A stretch of DNA of 64,000 nt from Alkaliphilus flagellatus (lineage in GTDB: Bacteria > Bacillota > Clostridia > Peptostreptococcales > Natronincolaceae), in assembly GCF_018919215.1 (NCBI RefSeq), contig NZ_JAHLQK010000006.1, positions 186,001 through 250,000 of the forward strand, read 5' to 3'. Numbering within the stretch: the stretch's first letter is position 1; every line of letters begins with the position of its first letter. The notes beneath the pieces are model-generated. The model searched no databases. It saw only the letters and a list, made by a program, of their open reading frames with translations, and was not told where the DNA came from. Shown in pieces: positions 1 through 10,300 of this stretch. The position numbers and the translations under genes were made by a program.

Positions 1-2
1 TA

Positions 3-797
3 TACAATGGGAAATTTTTAGAGCAGCTTAAAAATCCGTCAGAAATAACCTTAAGTATATTTGATATAACCACCCTAATAAAGGCGGACATATACAATAT
101 CATTAAAAAGTTTTTAGAAAGTATCTACCAACAGGACAAGCTACTGGAATATTCAATTATAAAGCTTACGGGACAATCATGTAAAATAGATACATTTAGA
201 GAAGCAATAAAAGAATTTGTGCCGGGTAGAGTAATACAGTCAAGAAAGAGCAAGAAAGCTTCTAGCCATAACTATGACTTAAAACTAGACTGCTTAAAGG
301 GATCATTAAAGTATCTAGAAGCCCAAAAGCTTGGTTATATGGATATCGATATACACACAAGGCTTCCAATATTACCCTATGTAATCAGTGCCTTTACCCA
401 CAGTGGTGAAGAAAAAATATTAATCCATAGCCTTGACAAGAGTAATACAAGTGGCAGCATATCAAGGTATATGGAAAGAATAACCCTTAAACTATATTTA
501 AAGGATACTAATGGTATAGTTAGGTATCAATATGACTACGAAAACCAACCAGAAAACTTTATAGAAACAACCTTCCACGAAATAGAAGAAAAATATAAAG
601 GTGTTATCCTACAGAATGAAACAGATAACATCACAAACAAAGAAGTAAAATTCTTCGTTTGGGCAAAAAGAGAAGAATGGGGTTTTTGTGTTGTGCCTGT
701 TCTAAGAAATGACGAAAAATTATTTATAGGAAAAGAAGCCTTTTTCAATTTTGAAAATGATATTTGGGAAACAAACTTCTTCGACGGACAAAAATAA
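3..797 (+). CDS. Hsp70/actin-like ATPase-related protein, C-terminal part (5' end outside window)
   Basis: The reading frame is open from the first bases of the window to a TAA at 795-797, so the internal GTG at 219 is probably not the true start and the gene begins upstream. About 60 residues into the visible part is LTGQSCKIDTFREAIKEF followed by PGR, which resembles the end of the Hsp70 nucleotide-binding domain (a GG/GQ-S-x-I-P-x-F/V pattern). The rest is a charged, beta-rich region of about 190 residues that I do not recognise. It lies 28 bp before the next gene of the VgrG/Rhs island and on the same strand, so it probably belongs to the same operon. A chaperone or assembly ATPase for the injection apparatus is an inference; only part of the fold is visible. 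Confidence 0.5.
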   Translation, partial: YNGKFLEQLKNPSEITLSIFDITTLIKADIYNIIKKFLESIYQQDKLLEYSIIKLTGQSCKIDTFREAIKEFVPGRVIQSRKSKKASSHNYDLKLDCLKGSLKYLEAQKLGYMDIDIHTRLPILPYVISAFTHSGEEKILIHSLDKSNTSGSISRYMERITLKLYLKDTNGIVRYQYDYENQPENFIETTFHEIEEKYKGVILQNETDNITNKEVKFFVWAKREEWGFCVVPVLRNDEKLFIGKEAFFNFENDIWETNFFDGQK

Positions 798-825
798 TCA
801 TTCAATATAGAGGTGAGGTGAAACC

Positions 826-1602
826 TTGTTTTCGACTACATATCCTGTATTTGGTAAAGGGAGAATATTAAAGTTAGAAATGTTGGAAAATCTACGAGAT
901 TATCCTAAAGATATTTTAGACATACATTTGCAGGAATATGCCGATGGAATATTAACTGGCTGCAAATTACAAATATCTGACAACTATATTATCATAACAC
1001 CAGGCATAATTTATTTCAAAGGAATTCCCTATATATTAAGGGACCCCTATAAACTGCCATATTTCCATACCAATGTAACCACACTACTTAAAATAAGCTT
1101 TTCAGAAAAAAGCGCAAACAATGACTTTATTAGCTATACGGCAAATGCCTTTATTGATGACAATATAGCCATAAGCGAAAACGAAATAGAATTATGCAGA
1201 TTCAAATTAAAAGTAGGAGCAAAGCTGAGGACAGATTATACATCCTTTGAAGATTTAGAAACAGAATACAATACAGTAAATACAATACATGCACCTTATG
1301 CAGCATATAAAAAAAGTACCATATCGCCAGATATACTAAACTACTTTGCACAAGAAGCCTTTAAGCATAATCCTACAGAACCACTGGATATATCCTTTTG
1401 TATGATATGTATGGAAAATCAACAGGCAATAGGTAGAGAACTGATCACCAGTTATATCGCTTTAAGATTAAATATACAAAAACAAGATTATACAAATCAA
1501 ACAATATACAAGTACTTAAATCAAATATTAAATAATATCTCAACCAGTAAGAAGACAGAAAAAAATATGGGATTTTCATCAAAAAGAATATTAATTGATT
1601 AA
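826..1602 (+). CDS. Conserved protein of the VgrG/Rhs island, baseplate-adaptor-like
   Basis: A 258-residue protein starting at TTG, chosen because GAGGTGAGGTG lies 5 bases upstream. It has no signal peptide or membrane segment. Residues about 25-75 carry the pattern ADGILTGCKL...IITPGIIYFKGIPY, which resembles the 'G-(I/V)-x-G ... pG-x-x-x-x-G' stretch of phage baseplate or tail-fibre adaptor proteins. The C-terminal half is helical. It sits between the Hsp70-like gene and a strong terminator at 1647-1710. A structural role in a contractile particle is inferred from context only; function is unknown. Confidence 0.45.
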   Translation: MFSTTYPVFGKGRILKLEMLENLRDYPKDILDIHLQEYADGILTGCKLQISDNYIIITPGIIYFKGIPYILRDPYKLPYFHTNVTTLLKISFSEKSANNDFISYTANAFIDDNIAISENEIELCRFKLKVGAKLRTDYTSFEDLETEYNTVNTIHAPYAAYKKSTISPDILNYFAQEAFKHNPTEPLDISFCMICMENQQAIGRELITSYIALRLNIQKQDYTNQTIYKYLNQILNNISTSKKTEKNMGFSSKRILID

Positions 1603-1646
1603 TTACCTCTAAATTTTAATAAGATCCAGCTATAAAAAAATAAACG

Positions 1647-1710
1647 AGCAGAAGAAAATAGAACTAGACCCACAGCAGAGGGTTTACCTGTTAGGTCTTC
1701 TGCTTTTTTT
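1647..1710 (+). terminator. Rho-independent terminator after the 826 gene
   Basis: The arms AGCAGAAGA (1647-1655) and TCTTCTGCT (1696-1704) pair perfectly around an internal sub-hairpin and are followed by a run of seven T. It separates the first two genes of the island from the DcrB/VgrG group that starts at 1782. Confidence 0.8.
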
Positions 1711-1781
1711 AAAAGATAAAGAAATTACTTCGAGTATTTGTTTAGGGCTGATAGCATCAGTAATGATAGGAGGATGAAAAC

Positions 1782-2405
1782 ATGTTTTTAGATGAAAAGA
1801 TAGCACTTTTAGAAAAAGCCAATAGACAGGCAAAAATGGAAGAAGCACAAAAGGAAGCATTACAAAATGAATTAAAATTAGAAGAGGAAGCAGTTAAGAC
1901 AGAACCTACCTTAACATTAGAAGAAATAAGGGTACAAATCCAGCAAGGGCAAGCTCAGATAAAGGATGATACATTGGAATTTGAAATAAAAAGTTATTTT
2001 AACCATAAGCTAGTATTGCCAATAATGCCCCAATTCTTTGATGAAGTAAAAGAGGAAAAGGAAGCAGTACTTTTCGTTAACGATGAAAAAGGAATAAGTT
2101 TAATATGTACCTATTTACCAGAAGAAATGAAGGCCCAAACGATTGAAGAGGCCAAGAAAGAAATGGAGACTAATCTTACTAAATTAGGATTATATGCTGA
2201 ATGCATTAAGGAAGAGAGCCTGCAAAACTTAAGTTATATTTGTTCCAATATGCCTACAGGAAAGGGAACCATCTATAATATTCTTTTTTGGATTCATAAA
2301 GATGAAAGAAGAATTGTAGGAAATTTAAATTGTTTAGAAAAAGATAAAGACATCTATGGTATTTTACTAGAGGCCATTGTGCAGGAAATCGATACACTGG
2401 TTTAA
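1782..2405 (+). CDS. DcrB/DUF1795-like protein (possible effector chaperone)
   Basis: 207 residues starting at ATG behind GGAGGATG. Residues 1-65 are a charged coiled coil rich in K, E and Q. From about residue 67 there is a compact alpha/beta domain (FNHKLVLPIMPQFFDE, then a C-terminal hydrophobic stretch and a helix) that resembles the DcrB/DUF1795 fold. In type VI systems that fold is used by Eag chaperones, which hold the membrane helices of Rhs or PAAR effectors. It lies 21 bp upstream of the first VgrG-like gene, and the Rhs protein downstream has hydrophobic segments at about 540-575 that could need such a chaperone. The family call is from pattern only and is uncertain. Confidence 0.4.
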   Translation: MFLDEKIALLEKANRQAKMEEAQKEALQNELKLEEEAVKTEPTLTLEEIRVQIQQGQAQIKDDTLEFEIKSYFNHKLVLPIMPQFFDEVKEEKEAVLFVNDEKGISLICTYLPEEMKAQTIEEAKKEMETNLTKLGLYAECIKEESLQNLSYICSNMPTGKGTIYNILFWIHKDERRIVGNLNCLEKDKDIYGILLEAIVQEIDTLV

Positions 2406-2426
2406 TAGAAATTAGGGGGAGAGCAA

Positions 2427-3854
2427 ATGAAGGAAAAAGGGATTACTTATCAAGAGCTTCGTTTATCAATTTCTTCTATTCTTTATATTAAAACCCTCAG
2501 GATCACTGAGAACATCAATAACCATGCCACTATGAAGGTTAGTGCCATGCTTACAGATGATATGAAAGAAGAAATTATACATGAGGCAGAAATGAACGTA
2601 AGTCTGTACTACATAGAAGAGGGTACAAGCCATACCCTTTTCACAGGAAGAGTAACTAAACTGGATCTAACAATAGAAGGAGATCTATATCAACTGGAAA
2701 TAGAGGCAAATAGCTATACCTATGATATGGATATTAACAAGCGGAGTCGATCCTTTCAAGACATTAACATGTTATCACATGAAGTAATAAAAAGTGTTAT
2801 GAAACATTATAAAGATAGTGATTGCTTATTAAAAATTCCTAATGAGCCTATAGGCCAATTGGTTGTCCAGTATGAAGAAACCGACTGGCAATTTATAAAG
2901 CGGTTTGTTTCTCGTTATAACGAAGGCTTATATCCAGAGGCAAGTTTTTCACAGCTAAGATATTATATAGGAGTTCCACCTACAGAGCAGGAGGTTAATT
3001 GGGATCATTTACCTTATACCATTTCAAAAAATATTAAGGATTATAGTTGCATGAAAAAAAATGCCTTACCTATGATAAAAGAGGTTGATTATGTAGTCTA
3101 TAGGGTACAAGCCTATGATTATGCGCCACTAGGAGCAACTATTGTTTATCAGAAGAAAAACTTTACCATAAGCAAAATCCAAAGAGAATTAATAGATGGG
3201 CAGTTAATGAGTACTTATCAAATACAATTAAAAAACGGACTATTACAACCCAAAATTTATAACGAGGCGATTACAGGTGTTTCTATAGATGGCAATATTA
3301 TTGAAGTTAGCAGAAATAAAGTAAAGGCACAGCTTGCAGTTGATGAAGTACAAGAAAAGAAAAAGGCATATTGGTTTCCCTATGCTACAATGTCTGCCTC
3401 AAAGGATGGTAGTGGCTGGCATTGTATGCCAGAAATAGGTGAAAGCATTAGAGCCTACTTTCCTACCCATGACGAAAAGGAAGGCTATGTTATTACTAAT
3501 ATAAAGGCCCATAGACCGGATACCCCTTCGAAAGAAGATAGCATGAGTAATCCAACAAACAAAAGCTTAAGTACTCCCCATAATAAGGCAGTACATTTTA
3601 CAGAAGAAGGAGTATTAATCATTGCTGATGATGGTGCAGGACAAGTTTTACTGGGGATAGATGGTACAGTGACAGTATCTGGTGTAGAAAAAATTTCACT
3701 TAATGCCAATGAAGATATTACTATACGGGCAGAAAAAGAAATTGTATTGACAGCTGATAATATAGTAGATCTGTTGTGTGAAAAAGATGGACAAATTCAA
3801 ATTTTACCTGGTGGAACCATGAACATTAAATCAAAAGAAATTATTGAAAACTAA
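2427..3854 (+). CDS. VgrG-like spike protein 1
   Basis: 475 residues, ATG behind a GGGGAGAG ribosome site. The first 300 residues follow the gp27/late-control-D plan, including NSYTYDMD near 95 and YEETDWQFIKR near 150 (the conserved TDW/F-I-R signature). Residues about 315-350 form an OB-fold segment, YWFPYATMSASKDGSGWHCM with PEIG and YFP after it, as in gp5/VgrG. The last 80 residues are short beta repeats (ISLNANEDITIRAEKEI) typical of the spike beta-prism or helix. It would form the trimeric tip of a contractile injection particle and carry effectors. The next gene is a paralogue 17 bp downstream, and a third copy of the head is fused to Rhs at 7382. The sheath and tube genes expected for a complete machine are not in the window. 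Confidence 0.8.
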   Translation: MKEKGITYQELRLSISSILYIKTLRITENINNHATMKVSAMLTDDMKEEIIHEAEMNVSLYYIEEGTSHTLFTGRVTKLDLTIEGDLYQLEIEANSYTYDMDINKRSRSFQDINMLSHEVIKSVMKHYKDSDCLLKIPNEPIGQLVVQYEETDWQFIKRFVSRYNEGLYPEASFSQLRYYIGVPPTEQEVNWDHLPYTISKNIKDYSCMKKNALPMIKEVDYVVYRVQAYDYAPLGATIVYQKKNFTISKIQRELIDGQLMSTYQIQLKNGLLQPKIYNEAITGVSIDGNIIEVSRNKVKAQLAVDEVQEKKKAYWFPYATMSASKDGSGWHCMPEIGESIRAYFPTHDEKEGYVITNIKAHRPDTPSKEDSMSNPTNKSLSTPHNKAVHFTEEGVLIIADDGAGQVLLGIDGTVTVSGVEKISLNANEDITIRAEKEIVLTADNIVDLLCEKDGQIQILPGGTMNIKSKEIIEN

Positions 3855-3871
3855 AGGAGGGGAGAGAAGAA

Positions 3872-5290
3872 ATGGCTTTGACTTATGAGAATTTAAGAAT
3901 AGCAGGTTATGATGTAGAAAAAATATTAGCCTGCCACATACAAGGAGAGGTAAATAACCATACCCAGCTTCAGTTAGAAGCAATCCTCAAAGAAAAGCAA
4001 AAAGATGAAGTGATTCATACGACACAAGAAGCCCATCCCATAGAAGTCTATGGGATAGAAGAAGGAGAAAAAATAACCTTATTTTACGGGGTGGTTACTG
4101 CAATTAATATTCATGTGCAGGATCAGGTGTATATCCTTCAAGTTGAGGCTAAAAGCTATACGTATTTAATGGATATTGAAAAAAAATCAAGATCATTTCA
4201 AAATCTGAAAATGACCTATCATCAAGTAATAAAAGAAATAGTGACTGCCTATTCTGATGCAAATTATAGCTTGCAAATCCCTAATGAGCCTATAGGAGAA
4301 CTATTGGTTCAATACGAAGAAACCGATTGGGAATTTATTAAACGTATTGCATCCCAATGTTATGAAGGATTATACCCAGCTACAGAATATGAAGGTATTC
4401 ACTTTTATGTAGGATTGCCACAAATACCAGAAAGTACCATGGACTTAAAAGAAATAAGAGTGAAAAAAGATTTAAAAGCCTATTATGAAATGAAGGCAGA
4501 AGGATTAAAAACAGTTAGACAACTAGATTATATAGTTTATTTTACAAAAACCGAAGAAGTAGCAAGATTGGGCCACTATATTGAAACAGAGGGTAGAAAA
4601 CTATATGTAAAAAATTTTAAATATCAACTAGAAAAAAGTGTTCTAAAATATACTTACGAATTAGGAATGATGAATGGATTAAAGCAGAAAAAAAGATATC
4701 CAATGCATTTAATAGGTGTATCTTTAGAGGGGAAAATTTTAGAGCCACAAGGAGACAAAGTAAAAATCCACTTAAAAATAGATAAAAAACAAGATAAAGA
4801 AAAGTCCTATTGGTTTCCCTACTCAACTATGGCAGCCTCAAAGGATGGTAGTGGCTGGTATTGTATGCCAGAGGTAGGGGATACAGTAAGAGTATATTTT
4901 CCAACAAAATATACAAAGGAAGCTTTTGCTATCAGCTCTGTTAGCGTCTACGACTTACCTCAAGATGGCGTCGATCGTATGGGTAATCCAGACGTAAAAT
5001 ATTTACGAACAATCCATGATAAAGAAGTTAGATTAGCACCAGAGGGCATTTTGATTGCTAGTAATGGCAATCAAGCTGTTATGAAGGTTAATCGAGATGG
5101 TAGCATTTCCCTTTATGCAAACAAGAATATAAAAATAGTAGCAGAAGAAGACCTTCATATGAAGGCTACAGAAGATTTTATCATGACAGCAACCGACAAA
5201 ATTGAGCTAGCCTGTGATAAAGGCGGCAAATTAGTATTAGACGAAGCAGGAAACATTGTATTAAGAGGAACAGAAGTTAAAGTAGATTAA
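3872..5290 (+). CDS. VgrG-like spike protein 2
   Basis: 472 residues, with a GGAGGGGAG ribosome site ahead of ATG. It is a paralogue of the preceding gene with the same order of parts: KSYTYLMDIEKKSRSFQ near 95, YEETDWEFIKR near 150, the OB-fold YWFPYSTMAASKDGSGWYCM near 312, and a C-terminal beta-repeat spike. Divergence is greatest in residues 170-300, which may set the load each spike accepts. Two different VgrG-like proteins plus a VgrG-Rhs fusion in one operon suggest hetero-oligomeric or alternative tips. Confidence 0.8.
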   Translation: MALTYENLRIAGYDVEKILACHIQGEVNNHTQLQLEAILKEKQKDEVIHTTQEAHPIEVYGIEEGEKITLFYGVVTAINIHVQDQVYILQVEAKSYTYLMDIEKKSRSFQNLKMTYHQVIKEIVTAYSDANYSLQIPNEPIGELLVQYEETDWEFIKRIASQCYEGLYPATEYEGIHFYVGLPQIPESTMDLKEIRVKKDLKAYYEMKAEGLKTVRQLDYIVYFTKTEEVARLGHYIETEGRKLYVKNFKYQLEKSVLKYTYELGMMNGLKQKKRYPMHLIGVSLEGKILEPQGDKVKIHLKIDKKQDKEKSYWFPYSTMAASKDGSGWYCMPEVGDTVRVYFPTKYTKEAFAISSVSVYDLPQDGVDRMGNPDVKYLRTIHDKEVRLAPEGILIASNGNQAVMKVNRDGSISLYANKNIKIVAEEDLHMKATEDFIMTATDKIELACDKGGKLVLDEAGNIVLRGTEVKVD

Positions 5291-5325
5291 AATTACAGCA
5301 TATTTAAAAAAGAAGGAGGTACAAC

Positions 5326-6285
5326 GTGATAAGACAAGAAGCATTAGAAACCTTTGAAAAATATAAAAATACTTTGCTACAAGATCATAAACGTAAATTT
5401 TGGGAGCATCTTCAAAAAAATATTGATCCTTTGAAAGAGGCGGTTAATGAAAGTATAAGGGAGCTAAAGGAGAAGGCACTCCATAAAAAAGACATTGCGT
5501 ATTTCCAGTTTTCATTATTAAGAATAGATATGCTTACTAGAAACTATACAGTACTTTTACATGCCTATGACAATATGTGGTATTTAGATGAAGACCCAGT
5601 TAGTGTTACCCTAAAGATTAACTTTCTATTCGATACATTTAATGAAGTGTGGGATCAACTGAAAAGTGAGAGTAAACGTTATGTAGGCAAAATCAATCAA
5701 TATGATGTAGAAAATACCATGTTTCAAGAAGCTATCTATTACAATGGTCTAATTGCCCACAGCCTACGTTTCATTATAAAGGATATTGAAAAGAATGAAG
5801 ACTTTATGGCTATTTCTAAAGCAGACCTTTGGGTGATAAGGTGGGGAGAATATAGAGATAAAAGTGAAATTGTTATACAAAGAGATAGAAGGAAAAAAGA
5901 CCAAAAAGACTGGGATAAAGCATTAAATACACTAAAGGAAAAAGAAGACCACCTTGTGGCTAGTTATTGGTATCAAGTGGATATAAAGGACGGAGAGTGC
6001 AAAGAAAGCCAGCTTTATTTTATAGGCTTTGAAAAATCACATCTTACAGATATAGACTTTACACAGGCTAGTTTACTAGGTGGACAGTTTAACGAGTGTG
6101 AAATAAAAAGGTGTCAGTTTAAAGGGGCTATCCTTAGAGAGGCGGATTTTAGAGGTAGTCATTTTGAAGAGGTGAATTTTGAAGAGGCAGATTTAACAAA
6201 TGCTATCTTTTCGCAGGAGAAAGTTCCCTACTTAAACCTTTCACCAGAGCAATTACAACAGATTATAATAGAAGATCAGATGTAG
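5326..6285 (+). CDS. Pentapeptide-repeat protein of the spike operon
   Basis: 319 residues, GTG start 6 bases after AAGGAGGT. Residues 1-235 are mostly helical and charged. Residues about 240-296 consist of five-residue repeats of the A(D/N)LxX kind (IDFTQASLLGGQFNE, CQFKGAILREADFRG, VNFEEADLTNAIF), which fold as a right-handed quadrilateral beta-helix. The gene lies between the spike genes and the PAAR-like tip gene, so it may be an adaptor or cargo-associated protein. No catalytic motif was seen. Confidence 0.6.
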   Translation: MIRQEALETFEKYKNTLLQDHKRKFWEHLQKNIDPLKEAVNESIRELKEKALHKKDIAYFQFSLLRIDMLTRNYTVLLHAYDNMWYLDEDPVSVTLKINFLFDTFNEVWDQLKSESKRYVGKINQYDVENTMFQEAIYYNGLIAHSLRFIIKDIEKNEDFMAISKADLWVIRWGEYRDKSEIVIQRDRRKKDQKDWDKALNTLKEKEDHLVASYWYQVDIKDGECKESQLYFIGFEKSHLTDIDFTQASLLGGQFNECEIKRCQFKGAILREADFRGSHFEEVNFEEADLTNAIFSQEKVPYLNLSPEQLQQIIIEDQM

Positions 6286-6297
6286 AAAGGAGCTAAT

Positions 6298-6819
6298 ATG
6301 CGATATTTTATCATAAAACAAGACCAAAATTTACCCCATAGTATTAAATTAAGAGATTTTAACATGGCTGGAGCCCACAAAATTCTTTATAAAGAAGAGG
6401 CAGATCAGCTTAATGATATGTCTATGCTGTATGTGTTAGGAAATGCTGATTACATATATCCCGATTTTATAGAAAATCCTGTATATCTTATATCAGAAAG
6501 AATACAAAAAGTTTTTGATATGTATCAAGATGATTTAGTATTTAAAAAAGTTATTTTAACAAATAAAGAGGAACAGACTCAACAACTCTACTATAATCTT
6601 TTAACAGATCATGTGGAGGCTTTAAGTGAAAAAACACAATTTTATCCTGACGGTAGAGCAAAAGAACTTATTTTAGATAGCAATAAAATTAGAGAATATA
6701 AAATTTTTCAATTAGAACAAAGTCTGAGCAATTACTTAATAGTCAATTTAGATGTTGTAGAAAGTTTTTTAAGAAGAGAGGTTATAGGAATACAGTTTCG
6801 TGAATTGGAGGTAGTATAA
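6298..6819 (+). CDS. Imm11/DUF1629-like protein
   Basis: 173 residues, ATG behind GAAAGGAG. The overall pattern (an N-terminal small beta domain, PVYLISERIQKVFDMYQ near 60, then a C-terminal part ending ESFLRREVIGIQFRELEVV) resembles the Imm11/DUF1629 family, which is common in polymorphic-toxin loci. The stop codon directly abuts the next ATG (6819/6820), so it is translationally coupled to the DUF4280 tip gene. In this position it may be a structural or adaptor protein rather than an immunity protein, since no toxin is adjacent. Confidence 0.45.
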   Translation: MRYFIIKQDQNLPHSIKLRDFNMAGAHKILYKEEADQLNDMSMLYVLGNADYIYPDFIENPVYLISERIQKVFDMYQDDLVFKKVILTNKEEQTQQLYYNLLTDHVEALSEKTQFYPDGRAKELILDSNKIREYKIFQLEQSLSNYLIVNLDVVESFLRREVIGIQFRELEVV

Positions 6820-7356
6820 ATGAAGTCACATTTAGAACTGATGGCGGATTTAGCTTTAAAAAGTGTTTCAAATGCAATGGAAGAACTACAAGGTCCACAA
6901 TATGTAGTCCATGGGGCAATTACAGCTTGTTCTTGTGGATTACGGGAAAGTCATGTAGTAATACCTGAAAGTCATGGGGTGTATATTCATGGACTACCAC
7001 AGCTTACTGTAGCAGATAATGAACCAACCATCAATATTCAAACCTTTGGAGGGTGCACAAGTCCAGAAAATCGATCGGTACAGGATGCTGCAAAAGAAAT
7101 TGTAAAAGAGGTACAACAACAGCCAAAGTCCTTTACAGAAAAGATAATCGGCATTTTTTTTAAACCCAAAACTGAAGCAGACGAGAGCTTTATTAGCACT
7201 TGTGCAGGACAGTGTACACCTGTTTTTGCACGACCTTGGGAAAATGGAAAAGATATTGTTGAAATAGATGGACATCCTGCACTGTTAGATACAGGTATAT
7301 TAAATTGTATTTATAATGGGCAGGTCAGTATAGTACATCCAGGGCAACCTGAATAA
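6820..7356 (+). CDS. DUF4280 (PAAR-like) spike-tip protein
   Basis: 178 residues, with the start fused to the upstream stop and a GGAGGTAG site. Cysteine-bearing motifs run in order: ITACSCG (about 32), GGCTSPENRS (about 80), STCAGQCTP (about 127), and the ending TGILNCIYNGQVSIVHPGQ. These match DUF4280, a PAAR-like family found beside VgrG in Gram-positive and other toxin loci, where it caps the spike and may bind metal through Cys/His. A linker of about 40 residues between the second and third motif is rich in K, E and Q. It lies directly before the VgrG-Rhs gene that it probably serves. Confidence 0.75.
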   Translation: MKSHLELMADLALKSVSNAMEELQGPQYVVHGAITACSCGLRESHVVIPESHGVYIHGLPQLTVADNEPTINIQTFGGCTSPENRSVQDAAKEIVKEVQQQPKSFTEKIIGIFFKPKTEADESFISTCAGQCTPVFARPWENGKDIVEIDGHPALLDTGILNCIYNGQVSIVHPGQPE

Positions 7357-7381
7357 AAAGCAAATAGCGGGGGATCGAATC

Positions 7382-10300
7382 ATGCAATTACCATATAGAG
7401 GTTTAAAAATAGAGTTACCTATAGAAGCTTTACAAATAGAATATTTTTCCCTTCAAGAAGCTTTAAATGAACATGCTAGATTAGTATTACACTTATTAAT
7501 AGAAGAAGAAAAAATATCAAAAGTAACAGAAGAAATAGATGAAAAAACCTGCATAACTGTCTATGAGCCCCATAGAGAAACAAAAAAAGACATACCGATC
7601 TTTAAGGGGAAGGTAATAAATATAGAAATGATGGAAAAAGGACAGTTGAATCATTTAGTTTTAGAATGTATTTCTTACACATACGAATGGGATTTAGAAA
7701 AGAAAAGTAGGACATTTTGTGATTTAGACCTTACCTATAAACAAGTGATTGAAAACATATTAGGAGACTACAGTAAAGGAGACTTTCAAGATACAATCAC
7801 AAAAAACAAAAAAATACCACATTTTCTTCTACAATATGAAGAAACTGATTGGACATTCTTAAGAAGGTTGGCAACTCACTTTGAAACTTTTTTATTATCA
7901 GATCCAACGGAGAATTACGGAAGAGTCTACTTTGGTTTTCCTAGGTTACAGTATCAGACAGAGCTTAACCAGCAGGACTATACTATAACCAAAGACTTAG
8001 AGAAATACTATTTTTTCAATAAATTAGAAACATATTTCCCACAAGAGGCTATTACATGGAACATACAAACACCAAAAAGATTATATATAGGAGAAGAAGT
8101 TTTATTCAAAAAAATTGATACACAAGTTACAAAGGTTACTTTAAATACAGAAAGAGACGAATTGGTATATCGCTACGAACTTAGCCGATTAAAAGGAGTC
8201 CGTACACCCTATCAGAATAACCCTAACATTTATGGAATGAGCATTCCAGCAATGGTAAAAGAAAGAAAAGGCAATTGTATAAGGGTTCATTTTGCGATCG
8301 ATCCAGTTTATGAATCAAAGCCACAAAATCAATATTTTACCTATGCAATAGAAAGTAGCAGCTGGTACTGTATGCCGGAAGAAGGCAGTAAAGTGCATAT
8401 TTATTTTCCTGGCCACAATGAAAAAGAAGCCATAGCAGTACATGCTATCCGCAGTACAGATAGTGATGGGAAATACACAGAAAAATCTCAAAATCCTGAT
8501 AATAAATCTTTTTCAAATGTAACAGGATCAGAAATGCAGCTAACGCCTTCTACAATTAGTTTTGCAGCCGATGAAGCAAAAAAAATTAGTGTTACCTTAG
8601 ATCAAAATGGTAACATAGATTTATTAGGAAAAACCCTTAGTTTTAAAAGCGATAAAAGTATCACTATTGGAGAAAGAGAAGCACCCCCCGATCCAAAGCT
8701 ACCCCATGTAAGGCCTAAAACAATAAATATAGCAGCAAAAGAAAGACTAACATTAGTAAGAGAAGAAGATAATAGCCAAGGATTTACTTTAGAAGAGGAT
8801 AACTTAGTAATGGCAACTTTTCTTAAAAAAGAAGCCACCGATAAAAAACCATCTGTACCATCATCTGATACCTTTGATCAAAGTGCCAATGATAATGAAC
8901 TAATTAAACAACATAATGCCATGGCAAAAAAGGGATTAGAAGATAAAAGAGATAAAGCACTTGGCAGTATTAAAAAAGGACTAGCTAGTATAGCGAAAGT
9001 AGCTGCTGTGGGAGTTTTAGTAGCTGCAACAGGAGGTCTTGCAGCAGGACCAATAGCAACAGTACTATTAGTAGGAGGAGCAACTGCCAAAGTTGCTATG
9101 TCCGCTAGCGATATAATAGAAGGGGTGCAGGACTACAACAAATCTCAATCAGGAGATTTAACTAAATCTTGGAATCCTGTTCGGGACGAACTCTTTGGAG
9201 GAAATGAAGAATTATATCGAGCTTTCCAAGAAGGAGTAGACCTAGTCTTTGGTATTGTTTCCAGTGTGGTATTAACGGGAAATATGGCAAACTTAGGTCA
9301 AGCTGCTAATTGTGGACAGATAAAAAAAGCGGGGATACAGCTTCTTATTCGTTCTAAAGATATGATTATAGATGATTTGATACATGATGGGAAAATAGAT
9401 ATAAAGAAGCTTGGCTTTAACCTAACTTTCAGCTATTTATCGGGGAAAGTGACAAGTGGAGTAAGCCAAAATCTGACAGGAAAGATTTTTGATAAAGTAC
9501 CAGAATTACTAGATAGTAAGATAGGGCGGAAAGCAACAAAAATAGTTACTGAAACTGGAGTAGATACAGCAATGGAGTGGGGTATGTCACTCCTTACAGG
9601 AAGTGAATTTGATTTAGGTAAGAGTCTAAAAACTAACGCTTTTGCTAATTTTTTAGCTGAGGTTGTTGGTGATCCTATAGACACGGCAACAGGCAGTCTT
9701 ATTGTTACCTCTACAGACTTTATAATGGCAGACATACAAAAACAATTTACCATTGAAAGACGATATAATTCTATAGATAATGATGTGGGTATATTAGGGA
9801 GAGGATGGAGCTTTAACTACGATAGCCGGATATTTAGAGACGAAGAGAAAGTCCACCTCCACAGTGTAACAGGCCATATGTTATGCTTTGAAAGGGTAGC
9901 GGGAGAATGGCAAAATATAGAAGGCGAAAAAACTAGATTCAACTTAAAACAAGAAACCGTACCTTATCAATGGATACTAGAAGACTGCCATACCCGACAA
10001 AAATATATCTATAATCAAACAGGGAAATTGAGCACCATTGTAAATAAAAATGGTCAAAAAACAATATTAAGCTACAATGGAGAAAAACTGGCAAAAATAA
10101 AAACTAGCTTAGGCTATGAACTTACATTTACCTTTAAAGACAACAAACTAATACAAATTACTGATGATATAGGTAGAACAATACAATATAAATATGAAGG
10201 GGAACTGCTAACCCATGTGGTCCATGTAGACACAGGAATTACCCAGTATACCTATAGCGAAGAAGGATACATAGAAACCATAAAAGACCAAAACGGAACA